A DNA stretch of 64,000 nucleotides from Pseudoalteromonas sp. NC201 (GTDB lineage: Bacteria > Pseudomonadota > Gammaproteobacteria > Enterobacterales > Alteromonadaceae), in assembly GCF_002850255.1 (NCBI RefSeq), contig NZ_CP022522.1, forward strand, positions 1,058,097-1,122,096, read 5' to 3'. The notes beneath the pieces were generated by a model. It worked only from the letters and a program-made list of their open reading frames with translations, did not search any database and was not told the origin of the DNA. Both the position numbers and the translations under genes were made by a program. Positions 44,394 through 53,460 of this stretch are shown in pieces; position 1 is the stretch's first letter; each line of letters opens with the position of its first letter.

Positions 44394-45245
44394 AAACCTG
44401 TTCTACGGCTCAATGGGTGTTTATATTATGATGCTGATGAAAGTGGCTTAGAGTGTTCAAGTAATTCTTACGGTCAGGTTTTGTTTGATAAACAATACTA
44501 TCCTGATGACATTTCTTTGAGAGATGACAACTTATGTATCGTTGAAAGTGGTAAGTTGGAGTGTTTCGAGTTGGTAAAAGAATGGAGCCAAGAAGACCCT
44601 AAAATTCGACTGCAAGCGCGTCCAACAAATTTAGATTCTATTAGTAATGGAAGCGCAGCAAGAAAATCTTACCTTAGTTGGGAAGGTATTAGCGTATGCG
44701 CTTTATACACAGGTGGCTTTTTGTGTGACAGCGATAACTCTGGGGCTGATTGGAGTTATCCTAGTATGTATTTTGATAACATATTATCTCTGGATTTAAG
44801 TGATGACCGTATTTGCATGGTTAGAGGTTATCAGCAGATTAATTCTCGCTTTGTGCAATGTATCAAGGAGGGAACTCATGAAGAACTGTTTGTTCCTGGT
44901 GACTTATTAACTACAAAAAGTGTCTCAGTTGGTGCTATAGAAACATGTGTTTTAGAACTTGATAGAGCGGTGTGCTGGAATCGCGCTAATGATGTATATA
45001 GCAAACCACTCGTTAATCCGACGCAACTCAAAGTATACACTTACCAAGCTTGTGCAGTAGATGATAACGGTCTATCTTGCTGGCCCTTAGGGAGTAATGA
45101 AGGAAAGGGGATAACGCTTCCTTCGATTCAAAATGTGACGAAATTAATGGAAGATTCAACCTGTGCGGTGGGAGAAGATGGTCTATTTTGCTGGGATACT
45201 TTTCCTTATTATGGGTATGGGCAAAGAGACCGAGCACTATACTAG
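44394..45245 (+). pseudogene. RCC1-like repeat protein, 5'-truncated
   Basis: A frame without a credible start codon. Protein-like sequence is readable from at least LRLNGCLYYDADESGLECSS (about 44403 onward), before the first possible TTG start. It has at least six repeats of the form C-x(n)-G-L/F-x-C-W/F (LCIVESGKLECFE, VCALYTGGFLCDS, TCVLELDRAVCWN, ACAVDDNGLSCWP, TCAVGEDGLFCWD), as in RCC1/BLIP-II-like propellers with paired cysteines. The signal peptide and first repeats are missing, and the break falls close to the TonB-receptor cluster. It is best read as a remnant cut by the arrival of that cluster. Confidence 0.6.
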
Positions 45246-45457
45246 TTTAAAGGCATTGGACTGGGTTGAGCTCAGTCCATTGCACGCAACAAATTATCCG
45301 ATATGTAAAGATTGCATGCTAAGCCCTTAGTTAAAACTGAGCGAAAGAGTTATTTACAATTTTAGTATTTGCTGAATTATTGTTCTTTATCTCTAAAGGT
45401 GATACTTTGGGGTACTCTTGTAAAAAGGGTACAAATTATCAATAAGGAAAATAAAGA

Positions 45458-45640
45458 ATGAAATTGAAATTACAAAAAAAACCACTTAAATCTCTATCTA
45501 ATAATACCGAACTCAATGCGCAAGCGACTCCTCAAGTAGCAGGTGGCGTGAAGCAAACTGAGTGGTGCAGCATGGGTCCAAAATGTTTAGTTACCGGCAC
45601 TTGCTATCCTACGGATAAAGTTGCCTGTACGGAAATGTAA
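45458..45640 (+). CDS. Short double-glycine peptide with four cysteines, possible RiPP precursor
   Basis: A 60-residue peptide. The first 30 residues are a lysine-rich leader (MKLKLQKKPLKSLS, then TPQVAGG) ending in Gly29-Gly30, the place where double-glycine leader peptidases cut. The remaining 30 residues form a core with cysteines at 37, 43, 49 and 57, plus Trp36 and Tyr50. A good AATAAGGAAAATAAAG ribosome binding site and a hairpin after the stop mark a genuine gene. Leaders of this KLKL-K..LK.LS type occur in Pseudoalteromonas-type short peptides, by recollection. No modifying enzyme or peptidase-ABC transporter lies within the window, so any processing would be by genes elsewhere. Confidence 0.65.
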   Translation: MKLKLQKKPLKSLSNNTELNAQATPQVAGGVKQTEWCSMGPKCLVTGTCYPTDKVACTEM

Positions 45641-45648
45641 TATTGATT

Positions 45649-45690
45649 CGTGATGCGGACCTAGTTCGTATCACGTTTTATGCTTTTTTG
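45649..45690 (+). terminator. Terminator of the short peptide gene
   Basis: CGTGAT ... ATCACG stem (45649-45675) followed by TTTTATGCTTTTTTG, 9 bases after the peptide stop. Confidence 0.6.
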
Positions 45691-45800
45691 TATAAATAAC
45701 CTTAGCTTCGGATAGTTAATGCCATCCTAGCCGTCAGCTTTGGCGCTAACCGGATTGAGCTCACTTTCAATAACCAGCTATCGTCACGGTTAAGCTTCAT

Positions 45801-46415
45801 TTAAATCAAACTCTGGTTAATCGCCTTTATGACCGCTTGGGTTCTGTCTTTAACTTCAAGTTTTGCGAGTATTTGAGAGACATGGTTGCGAATGGTGCCT
45901 TCGGAATTGTGTAAGGTGTTGGCGATGATTTTGTTTGACATACCGAGAGATAAACAGCGCAACACTGCTTGTTCTTTTTCAGTCAATTTTTCTTGTGGTG
46001 CTAATTGCTGATCTAGAAGGTAAGTCGTCAAAGCGCTTTGTAGCACTTTTTTCCCTGCAATCACTTGTTGGATGGCGTCGATTAATGCCTCTAGTTCAAT
46101 ATTTTTAAGTACATAGCCCCGTGCACCAAGATTAATGGCCTTTACCAATACATCGCAATCTTCAAAGGTAGTGATAATCAAAACTGGAGTGGGTATTGCG
46201 TTAGTGCGCAATGCATTAAGTACACCTAGTCCATCTAAATTAGGCATGCGCATATCCAGTAAGACGATGTCAAATTGTTGTGAAGCGAGTAACTCAAGTG
46301 CCTGTATACCGTCTTCAGCTTGCCCTTTTATACAAATGTTTTCGTCAAGGTTAAGCAAGTTGGCTAGGCCTAACCTCACCAAGGTTTGGTCTTCCACGAG
46401 TAGGCAATTGATCAT
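45801..46415 (-). CDS. NarL/LuxR-type response regulator (DesR-like)
   Basis: A 204-residue two-domain response regulator. The receiver domain has the phosphate-accepting aspartate in VLLDMRMPNLDG (near residue 54) and the lysine in GYVLKNIELE (near 104). The C-terminal LuxR helix-turn-helix is LTEKEQAVLRCLSLGMSNKI and continues to RNHVSQILAKL. The start overlaps the end of the kinase gene by four bases (ATGA), so the pair is translated together. Target genes are unknown; the short peptide gene beside it is a candidate. Confidence 0.9.
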   Translation of the reverse strand: MINCLLVEDQTLVRLGLANLLNLDENICIKGQAEDGIQALELLASQQFDIVLLDMRMPNLDGLGVLNALRTNAIPTPVLIITTFEDCDVLVKAINLGARGYVLKNIELEALIDAIQQVIAGKKVLQSALTTYLLDQQLAPQEKLTEKEQAVLRCLSLGMSNKIIANTLHNSEGTIRNHVSQILAKLEVKDRTQAVIKAINQSLI

Positions 46416-47548
46416 GTAATATTCTCGGATAAAAGGTTAAGTTCGGGTACAGGTATGGTTATCGAGCTGATGAGCTTTTGATTTTCAATTTTTTGTGTGA
46501 ATGAGCCGTTAAGTAGTGCTAGTCGCTCATGTAGCCCAGATAAGCCATTGCCTTGTTTTGGCAAGCTAGACTCGCTTTGGTTGTGAAAGGCGCTAGCTTT
46601 TAGATTATGGTTTGCTGTGTCAATTACGACCTCAAAATTGATATGATTTGCTTTGGTATGTTTGAGCGTATTGCTTACCATTTCTTGACAAAAACGGATC
46701 ACGCAGAGTGAATGCGCTTGCGAAATTTGTTCTGATCCACGGTCTAGCTTTAAGGTGTAGCGCAAATTGGGTGTAGCCGTGAAAATTGCTTCTAGTGCTT
46801 GTTTCAAGAGTGTTTTATTGTGGCGCTGAGTGGATACGATACTTCTTACTTCCTCAAGCAAAGTTTGGCTTAGTTGATGGCAACTCGCTAGGGTTGGCTC
46901 CATATCTTCGCTTGCCGTTCTTTTTGCGAAATCAAGATTAATACTCAGTGCTGTGAGTTTATGGCCTAGTGAATCATGCAATTCTCGGGAAATATTGAGT
47001 CTTTCTTGCGCTGCTGACATGGCTCCCATCATGTGTTGCGCGGCTTTAAGCTCTTTGTAATTTTGCCGAGATTGGTAGTGCATATTGAGGCTCTCAACTA
47101 TGCGTCTGCTGACAAACCAGTTCATTGCACAAAAAAATAGCCAAACAGCAAAGGTGATCCAAGGTACGCTACCCTCCCACCTTGTATAGTGTGTAAATCC
47201 GTATACCAGCATAGCAAGTAACACGGCAGACAGAACTTTAGGGAATGAAAAGTGCGGACTAAAAATTGCAGAAAACATGACCAAATGAATAAAAACTAAT
47301 GAAGTTGTTGATACCTGCATAAGTAGCGCTATCAATACTAGGTAGGTACAGGCTGCCGCATGGACTCGCTTATTTGGGTTGTGAATGATAAAAAACAGCA
47401 ATGTCAAAATGGCACCGCTAATGATTAGCTGGCCGACCAATGCGAGCTGAGAGTTACGGTAATACATACATGCAAGTGTGACACCTAACCAAGAAGCAAG
47501 TGTTGAAAAACGCCAGTCTGTTGTATGGCGGATAGGAGAGTCCATCAT
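46412..47548 (-). CDS. DesK-like sensor histidine kinase (HisKA_3)
   Basis: A 378-residue sensor kinase with five or six membrane helices in the first ~165 residues and no large periplasmic domain. The HisKA_3 dimerisation box is NISRELHDSLGHKLTALSIN (phospho-histidine near residue 191) and the ATPase part has CQEMVSNTLKHTKANHINFE and a short GNGLSGLHERL. Kinases of this build (DesK) sense membrane state, for example fluidity or membrane-active compounds. It pairs with the downstream response regulator. Given the short peptide gene nearby, a peptide-stress role is possible but not shown. Confidence 0.88.
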   Translation of the reverse strand: MMDSPIRHTTDWRFSTLASWLGVTLACMYYRNSQLALVGQLIISGAILTLLFFIIHNPNKRVHAAACTYLVLIALLMQVSTTSLVFIHLVMFSAIFSPHFSFPKVLSAVLLAMLVYGFTHYTRWEGSVPWITFAVWLFFCAMNWFVSRRIVESLNMHYQSRQNYKELKAAQHMMGAMSAAQERLNISRELHDSLGHKLTALSINLDFAKRTASEDMEPTLASCHQLSQTLLEEVRSIVSTQRHNKTLLKQALEAIFTATPNLRYTLKLDRGSEQISQAHSLCVIRFCQEMVSNTLKHTKANHINFEVVIDTANHNLKASAFHNQSESSLPKQGNGLSGLHERLALLNGSFTQKIENQKLISSITIPVPELNLLSENIT

Positions 47549-47702
47549 TTCTGCGCAAAGTTTTTATTTTTGATTATTACAGAATCGCTATGGTGAGAAC
47601 AGTGATAATTGTCATAGTCAAAATATGAGATTTATCACTGGTGACGTGACATCACTTTACTAAGATAGTGATGGATATCGGTAATTCATATGAGGCTTAT
47701 TT

Positions 47703-48011
47703 ATGACGGATATGGCAACGATTTCTTCAATGGCTACTGTTCAATGTGGCGTCGCTCGTGCTGATGGAAGATTATGGGCGACGGTAGATACACTGCATTT
47801 TACTCCTTTCAATACCTTGCTGGGGCTAGGTCCATATCAAATTGATGTCGCTGATGTGATTAAGGTTGAACAGTGCCTTGGCAAAGGCGCAGGACTGCTT
47901 CCTCTTACAACTCAAGCGATCCAAATTACATTAAAGAGTAATCAAACGTTCAAATTTATTTTATCAGAACCTGAATCATGGGTAAGGTGGTTTAATTCTA
48001 TTAGCTGTTGA
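47703..48011 (+). CDS. Unknown protein, 102 residues, GRAM/PH-like
   Basis: A small cytoplasmic protein predicted to be almost all strand: CGVARADGRLWATVDTLHFT, GLGPYQIDVADVIKVEQCLG, QIALKSNQTFKF-like segments and a final amphipathic helix ESWVRWFNSI. That order (strand barrel plus C-terminal helix) resembles GRAM or PH domains, which bind lipids or membranes. It is divergent from the DesK-like kinase gene, with 154 bp between the starts, so the two may share control. Family not confirmed. Confidence 0.6.
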   Translation: MTDMATISSMATVQCGVARADGRLWATVDTLHFTPFNTLLGLGPYQIDVADVIKVEQCLGKGAGLLPLTTQAIQITLKSNQTFKFILSEPESWVRWFNSISC

Positions 48012-48243
48012 TTAAATGAAAAGGATTTAAACCCCACAATTTATAGATGGCTTTCTTTAAGTTGTTGTAAATTTTTAATTTTAATTTTTATTTTCCTGAT
48101 TGGTTTCATTTGGTAACTAGTTTGAAAAAAGGGATTGTTCAGTTTGGTAATTAACCTATAATTAATTTGGCAGGTAGAAATAAAGCTGATAACCTATTGC
48201 CCGTCTCAAAATAATCTCACTTAAACACAAGGATTATAGTGTT

Positions 48244-48492
48244 ATGAATGCTCAAAGATTGGAGCGCATATTAAGTGCGTTTTTACCTTCTTTTATTGCC
48301 AAGCAACTAGCTAAATCACCAAAACTTTTGCTGTTTGTTGTGCTATTTATCACCTTGCTCGTCATTTTTATTATTAAAGTCGCCTCTTTTGCTATTTACT
48401 CTTTGGTCGTGGGAGCTGTGTTATTCGGCTGTTGGATGGCGTGGAGTGGCACTAAACGCATCATGTCGAAGCGCAAGAAACGAGTGTCTTAA
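48244..48492 (+). CDS. Small membrane protein, 82 residues
   Basis: Two nearly merged membrane helices (about residues 27-45 and 46-66, LLFVVLFITLLVIFIIKVAS and YSLVVGAVLFGCWMAWSG) flanked by a basic N-terminus and a strongly basic tail (TKRIMSKRKKRV). Topology N-in, C-in. ACAAGGATTATAGTGTT before the ATG gives a ribosome binding site. It precedes a SHOCT-like coiled-coil gene by 128 bp on the same strand. Function unknown; size and tail suggest an envelope-stress accessory. Confidence 0.6.
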   Translation: MNAQRLERILSAFLPSFIAKQLAKSPKLLLFVVLFITLLVIFIIKVASFAIYSLVVGAVLFGCWMAWSGTKRIMSKRKKRVS

Positions 48493-48620
48493 AGTTAAAT
48501 CAAGATACTCTGGGTTTAATACCTATTACTTAATTAATCTGAAATATATTTTGTCTGTTTGTCTGCTGGACTAGATATTACATAAATTGAAAATCTCAAT
48601 CTATTTAAGGAAAAATAACC

Positions 48621-49187
48621 ATGAGTCTATTAAATAAATTCAAAACTCAAGCGCAATCTATTGGCAGTAGTATTGGTGAATCTACCAGTAAACTAAGCGG
48701 TGATATTGTGTCTTCAACGAAAGACAATGCAAAGCTTGCTGGTTTGAAATCAGATATCGCGTCAATCGATGGTCAACTTAATATTGCATACCAAGATATT
48801 GGCCGCAAATATATTGAGAACCTAATCAAAAACGATGGTGCAAATCTTGAAGCTGTATTGCAAGACACTATCGAGCGTATCGATCCGTTAATTAAGCGTA
48901 AAGACGATCTGGAAGCGGAAGTTATCGCTATTGAGAAGCAACTAAAAGATCAGATAGTTATCCAGGAAAAAGCGGTTTTCCAAAAAGAATTTGATGGTGA
49001 AAAAGAGAAGCTAGAAAAAGCGCTAAAGCTTGATGTTATCTCACAAGACGAGTTTGATACTAAGCTGGCTAAAGCACGTTTGAAACTAGACAATTTCGAT
49101 GAAATTCGTAAAACCAAAAAGCAGCACGAAATGGGTCTAATCAATAAAGAAGAATTAAAAGAAAAGCTAACTGCGTTAGGTGCGTAA
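48621..49187 (+). CDS. Coiled-coil protein with SHOCT-like C-terminus
   Basis: A 188-residue soluble, highly helical protein. The N-terminal quarter is Ser/Thr-rich (GSSIGESTSKLSGDIVSSTK). The middle (about 50-140) is charged heptads. It ends with two SHOCT-like helix pairs, KALKLDVISQDEFDTKLAK and HEMGLINKEELKEKLTALGA, the short oligomerisation motif found at C-termini of many membrane- or stress-linked proteins. AAGGAAAAATAACC precedes the ATG. With the two preceding small genes it may form a membrane-stress group near the DesK-like system. Confidence 0.7.
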   Translation: MSLLNKFKTQAQSIGSSIGESTSKLSGDIVSSTKDNAKLAGLKSDIASIDGQLNIAYQDIGRKYIENLIKNDGANLEAVLQDTIERIDPLIKRKDDLEAEVIAIEKQLKDQIVIQEKAVFQKEFDGEKEKLEKALKLDVISQDEFDTKLAKARLKLDNFDEIRKTKKQHEMGLINKEELKEKLTALGA

Positions 49188-49383
49188 TCTAACGCTTAAT
49201 TACTCCCTGATTAGCCAGCGCTAATAATTTAACAATTATATGAGCTGGCTACACTCTGCGTTATTGAAAAATCATATTCAAATCATTGCGTTTACGTTAT
49301 TCGCTTTAACCTTAAATTGGCAGCGATTGTTTAGTAAAGTGGAATACTCCACATGTAGATGCACATCAATTTAATTGGCTAAA

Positions 49384-49932
49384 TTACTCAATTCGAAGAC
49401 TCTTTATTGCAAGGCTTGCTTCGCCACCTTCTGTGTCTGTCAAGTCTGGTACAAAGTAAAGTGCGGAAACATGCTTGAGTATGACCCCTTTGTCTTTTGA
49501 CCAAGCAGGTGTCCAGTTGGGTCTGGCAAAATCATTCAGAGCTACGTTGATTGTGTGCCAAGTATCTGATGCTGGTAATTTAGTTTGGTAGTGAGCATAG
49601 CTTTTATCACCTGAGCCGCCATACTCCTGTTGCGATAACTTAACTATCAAAGCGTTATCACTTTTATACGTCAATGCAATGTTGAATTGAGAGGGGAGCT
49701 GTTTAGTGGGCAAGTCGTAAATAAGCTCTACCCAAGAGTTGTTTTGTTTATCGACTCGCGGCACGCGTTTAAACTGAATAGCAACTTGCTCTTCATTAAC
49801 AAGCGGGCCGTTCAGAATTGCTTGGCTGCCATGCGGATCGGTCGCATAACGCCATTGTTTTGGCTTTAAGTTCGGCTGAGTATAGCTACAGCCAGAAACC
49901 GCTATAACGAATAAAAGTGATAAAAAACGCAT
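49384..49932 (-). CDS. Unknown lipoprotein, 182 residues
   Basis: Signal peptide MRFLSLLFVIAVSGC with a lipobox (VSGC, Cys15). The mature part is predicted strand-rich (FNIALTYKSDNALIVKLSQQ, THTINVALNDF-like) in a pattern like carbohydrate-binding or CIA30-type jelly-roll domains: a pattern impression only. It ends in EGGEASLAIKSLRIE, a common jelly-roll ending. It stands alone on the reverse strand. Not assigned to a family. Confidence 0.65.
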   Translation of the reverse strand: MRFLSLLFVIAVSGCSYTQPNLKPKQWRYATDPHGSQAILNGPLVNEEQVAIQFKRVPRVDKQNNSWVELIYDLPTKQLPSQFNIALTYKSDNALIVKLSQQEYGGSGDKSYAHYQTKLPASDTWHTINVALNDFARPNWTPAWSKDKGVILKHVSALYFVPDLTDTEGGEASLAIKSLRIE

Positions 49933-50174
49933 AGAAAAATCCTTAGAACAACGTCCCTAAAATATAATTTTTTAGTTTATTTACAAGAAGGTAATATGAC
50001 AACGGGGCCCATGTGCATTTTTGGCCAATGTTAGAAAATTTCAAGTCATCATACTTCAATGTGGCTTGCTAAAGTTATGGCACCTATCATGAGAGATTGA
50101 TTTATTGGTGTGGTTGATCTCATACTGTTTCTAATACAGGTTAGCTAGGGTCTAGCAAACAAATAAGGAATCGT

Positions 50175-52856
50175 ATGGAAACGGAGTTTATCTCTTTTAT
50201 TTTTTATCTTTTTGTATTTATTGGCGCTGTTTTTGCTCTACAAGATAGACAAAGGCTTAAGCAACTTGTCAAAAAAGTACATCAGTTACAAAATACGATA
50301 GAGCAGCAAAGTCGCCGGATCTCGACACTTGAAGGTCGTGAATTCTCAGATCAAGCACGTTCAGAGAAGAAGCTTTCTGTGCGTGGACAAAGGAATGACG
50401 AAACAGCTGATAGCACATCATTAACTGCACGAACAGCATTGGGTGGCTCCATTGCAACAGCCAATCCTACACAACCTCAGCAGCCTGAAAGCGACAGTAT
50501 GGTGACTATAGCAAGAGCCAAGCCTAGTAAGAGTAAACCAGCCTTTGAATTTGACTTTACTTTAGATTCTTTATTAAAAGGGAATGGACTTTTTTGGATA
50601 GGTGCCGTAGTGCTAGCCTTAGGCGGCGTTTTTCTAGCGAAGTACTCTATTGAAGCCGGACTTCTTCCTCCTAGTGTGCGAGTGATACTGGGGGCCCTTT
50701 TTGGAGTTAGCTTGGTTACTGCCGCTGAAGTTGTAAATCGCTACAAAGAAAAGCTAAAAATTAATACGCCATACATTTCTGCAGCACTTGCCAGTGGTGG
50801 CGTGATCACTTGCTTTGCCATGACATTGGTTGCTTTTGATTTCTATCATTTTATACCGGCTAATATGGCCTTTGTTTTACTCGCCATTATTTCATTGGCT
50901 GCGACCTCTTTGGCACTGAGATTTGGCCCTGTGCTCGCAGGTATCGGCATCGTTGGTGCGTATGTCGTGCCTGCTTTGGTATCGACCGGTTCTAATAATA
51001 TCGGTGCGTTACTGCTGTATATCAGCTTTGTTTCACTCTCTGCGATTTGGGTTGCGGATTATGTGAAGCGCAAATGGCTGTGGTGGCAAAGCTTTGTTGG
51101 GCATTTCTTATGGTTTTGCACCGCGGTTGCGGTTGGTGGAAGCGGCGACTTTTGGGTGCTGCTGATTTTTGCGCTTATCTCTATGTACTTATATGTGTTG
51201 GTAGACGTACTGGGTTGGCGACTGACGAATTCAATGATAAGTCCGTTGCCTGTCAAAGATTTATTAATGCCAAGGAAAGAGCAGTTGGGAATTTTACTCC
51301 CACTGTTACTTATCGCATGTGCGCTAATAATAAAAACCCAAATCGATACGCTTATTTGGGCTAATGTCTTATTTGCTAGCGTGGTTTTGTGTGCGGCTTA
51401 TAGACATAGTGCATTGGATAGTTGGCCATTTTATTTACTATTGTTTGTACTTCTCTCATTCTACTTGATGCCCAAAGTGGGCACTTACGACGACGTACTT
51501 TTTCCTTTCACCGGTAAGTATTTGTTTATCCAAGTAGCAGTGGTCATCACGATGTTATTTAGCATGATGATGATTAAGCGATATCCATCAAGACTCGCTT
51601 ATTTGATGCTGTTGAACGTGGCACCACTTGCGCTTTACGGTGTAAGCTACGCTATTTCTCCTAGAGTCGCAGAAGCAATTTTATATCCTGTATGGGCGGT
51701 TGAGATGTTGGCCATCGGGCTCTTCGCTTCGTATTGTGCGATGAAAACGGATACTAATATTCAGCAGGTCACTTACCTTATTTTGGCGAATGCCATGCTG
51801 AGTTTGTGTTTTACGATGTTACTCTCGGCAAGCTCGTTGACTTTAGCGATTGCGGCACAAGTGGCGTCTATGAGTTATTTGAGCTGGAAGTACAAAGTGC
51901 GTATACCTGATTGGTTGTATAAGGCTGCACTTATTGCCGTTGTTACCCGTCTTACTTTTGCGCCTTGGCTTGCAGATTACAAGCACGAAACGATTTTAAC
52001 TATACATTGGACACTTGTGGTCTATCCGCTGGTGCTGGGCATCATTTGGTTTGCTACCAAACACAACCCTTCAAAGGCCCTGAACACTTGGTTTATGGGC
52101 GTCGCAATGCATATTGTGGCGCTTCTGGTTACGACCGAAACAAGTTATCTCGTGATTGGTGACTACCCTGATTTTACTAATCTCGGTTTCCAAGAATCCG
52201 TGTTGCTTGCTTTGAATTGGCTGGTGCTTGGCGCTGTATATCTGTGGCGAGGGCAGCTCAGCGACAAGGGCAACAGACTTTATCCGCTTGCAGCTAGCTT
52301 GCTATTACTTGGAAGCGCGTTGCTCCACGCCGATATTTCGTTTGCCAATAATCCGTTTTTTGACAGGCAATATATTGGAGACGGCGTGTTTAATTGGTTA
52401 CTTTTGCAGTGGTTGGTACCAGCATGCGTATTCGCTTTCATGCTCCAGTTTAAGTTAATACCACCGCAATTTAAGCGTTTGGTATACGGGCTGATAGCCT
52501 TGCTAGGGGTCTTGTTTATCAATGGTGAAATTCGGGCGTTATTTCATGAGGGTTTCCTTGTGCTGTCGATGCCGATGGAGCAATCCGAGTTATATACCTA
52601 TTCGATTGTTTGGCTATTGATTTCAACCGTATTAATTTTTGTTGCCAAGCGGGTAGAGCATAAAGTGCTGATTAATGCCGGTTTTGCAGGGCTAGCCATT
52701 GTTATTTTAAAAGCTTTTGTGGTCGATATGGCAACCCTCGAAGGCTTGCTGCGCGCCTTGTCTTTTATCGGTTTAGGCTTATGTTTGGTGGGAATTGGTT
52801 GGCTGTTTCAAAAAATGCAGGATCAGCCCAGAGAGGTAAAACCAACGGTGGACTGA
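50175..52856 (+). CDS. DUF2339 large membrane protein
   Basis: An 893-residue protein with an N-terminal helix, a short coiled coil (about 25-58, RQRLKQLVKKVHQLQNTIEQ), a polar linker to about residue 135, and then about 25 hydrophobic helices to the end. GNGLFWIGAVVLALGGVFLA near residue 140 and GILLPLLLIA are typical of the DUF2339 family, whose function is unknown. It ends 11 bp from the SDR remnant on the other strand. AATAAGGAATCGT precedes the ATG. No enzyme motif is seen. Confidence 0.85.
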   Translation: METEFISFIFYLFVFIGAVFALQDRQRLKQLVKKVHQLQNTIEQQSRRISTLEGREFSDQARSEKKLSVRGQRNDETADSTSLTARTALGGSIATANPTQPQQPESDSMVTIARAKPSKSKPAFEFDFTLDSLLKGNGLFWIGAVVLALGGVFLAKYSIEAGLLPPSVRVILGALFGVSLVTAAEVVNRYKEKLKINTPYISAALASGGVITCFAMTLVAFDFYHFIPANMAFVLLAIISLAATSLALRFGPVLAGIGIVGAYVVPALVSTGSNNIGALLLYISFVSLSAIWVADYVKRKWLWWQSFVGHFLWFCTAVAVGGSGDFWVLLIFALISMYLYVLVDVLGWRLTNSMISPLPVKDLLMPRKEQLGILLPLLLIACALIIKTQIDTLIWANVLFASVVLCAAYRHSALDSWPFYLLLFVLLSFYLMPKVGTYDDVLFPFTGKYLFIQVAVVITMLFSMMMIKRYPSRLAYLMLLNVAPLALYGVSYAISPRVAEAILYPVWAVEMLAIGLFASYCAMKTDTNIQQVTYLILANAMLSLCFTMLLSASSLTLAIAAQVASMSYLSWKYKVRIPDWLYKAALIAVVTRLTFAPWLADYKHETILTIHWTLVVYPLVLGIIWFATKHNPSKALNTWFMGVAMHIVALLVTTETSYLVIGDYPDFTNLGFQESVLLALNWLVLGAVYLWRGQLSDKGNRLYPLAASLLLLGSALLHADISFANNPFFDRQYIGDGVFNWLLLQWLVPACVFAFMLQFKLIPPQFKRLVYGLIALLGVLFINGEIRALFHEGFLVLSMPMEQSELYTYSIVWLLISTVLIFVAKRVEHKVLINAGFAGLAIVILKAFVVDMATLEGLLRALSFIGLGLCLVGIGWLFQKMQDQPREVKPTVD

Positions 52857-52867
52857 TCCTTACATTT

Positions 52868-53059
52868 TTACAAGCAGTAACCACCGTCAACAGTGATGTG
52901 CGCGCCGCGCATTGCTGTTGCTTGTAACATGCGCCCTAATGGAATCGACGCCAACCCTGCATTGAACTCAGCTATTTGTTGCTCGCTCATTCCCGCTTTG
53001 TTTTGGATTTCAGTATTGGTCACACTGGTTAAACGCCGTTTGGTGTTGGGTTCAATCAT
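52868..53059 (-). pseudogene. Short-chain dehydrogenase remnant, internally deleted
   Basis: A 63-codon frame that matches the last part of classical SDR enzymes: SVTNTEIQNKAGMSEQQ, then IPLGRM, and the terminal HITVDGGYCL. Between IPLGRM and ITVDGG a normal SDR has about 20 residues (PEEIANAVAFLAS type); only LQATAMRGAH remains. The Rossmann domain and catalytic Tyr-Lys are gone. It is the decayed 3' end of an oxidoreductase gene. Confidence 0.6.
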
Positions 53060-53111
53060 TTCAGCAGAACTGGTATTCTACGCGGCATACTGAGTAAGTG
53101 AGAGTAAAGAG

Positions 53112-53360
53112 ATGATCAACGATAAAGATATCATTGAAACTTTGGACGAGCTGGAAGCTTTTTTGTTGCTAATTGATAACGATGGCTTAGGGTTGCAAAA
53201 CGTGGCTGGTGTGGCACTGGCAACGAACAACAGCGATGGCAGACCATTTATTGCGATTTTGGATGATAAACACCAATTGTTGTTGGGTCGTTGGGTATCT
53301 CAAGACGTGTATGAAAACGGCAGAGACATGGTTCGTTACGGACCAAAGAAAGCACATTAA
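53112..53360 (+). CDS. Unknown protein, 82 residues
   Basis: A small acidic soluble protein: DIIETLDELEAFLLLIDNDG, then a strand-turn-strand RPFIAILDDKHQLLLGRW, and a basic tail. GTGAGAGTAAAGAG before the ATG is a moderate ribosome binding site. It lies 52 bp from the SDR remnant and ends before a convergent terminator. No family recognised. Confidence 0.55.
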   Translation: MINDKDIIETLDELEAFLLLIDNDGLGLQNVAGVALATNNSDGRPFIAILDDKHQLLLGRWVSQDVYENGRDMVRYGPKKAH

Positions 53361-53392
53361 TATCCTTTGAGTAGCCGCATGGCTGGATTTAA

Positions 53393-53424
53393 GATTGGAG
53401 TGCAGGATAAACCTGCTTCCAATC
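53393..53424. terminator. Convergent terminator hairpin
   Basis: GATTGGA-GTGCAGG-ataaa-CCTGC-TTCCAATC followed by CGTTTT, between a + strand and a reverse-strand gene that converge. Confidence 0.7.
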
Positions 53425-53460
53425 CGTTTTGTCGGTGGTTATACGAAGCTGCGTCAGTGC

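Noticed and set aside
44341-44451. 36-codon ATG frame before the RCC1-like remnant
   Set aside because: It overlaps the better-supported RCC1-like frame and has no ribosome binding site.
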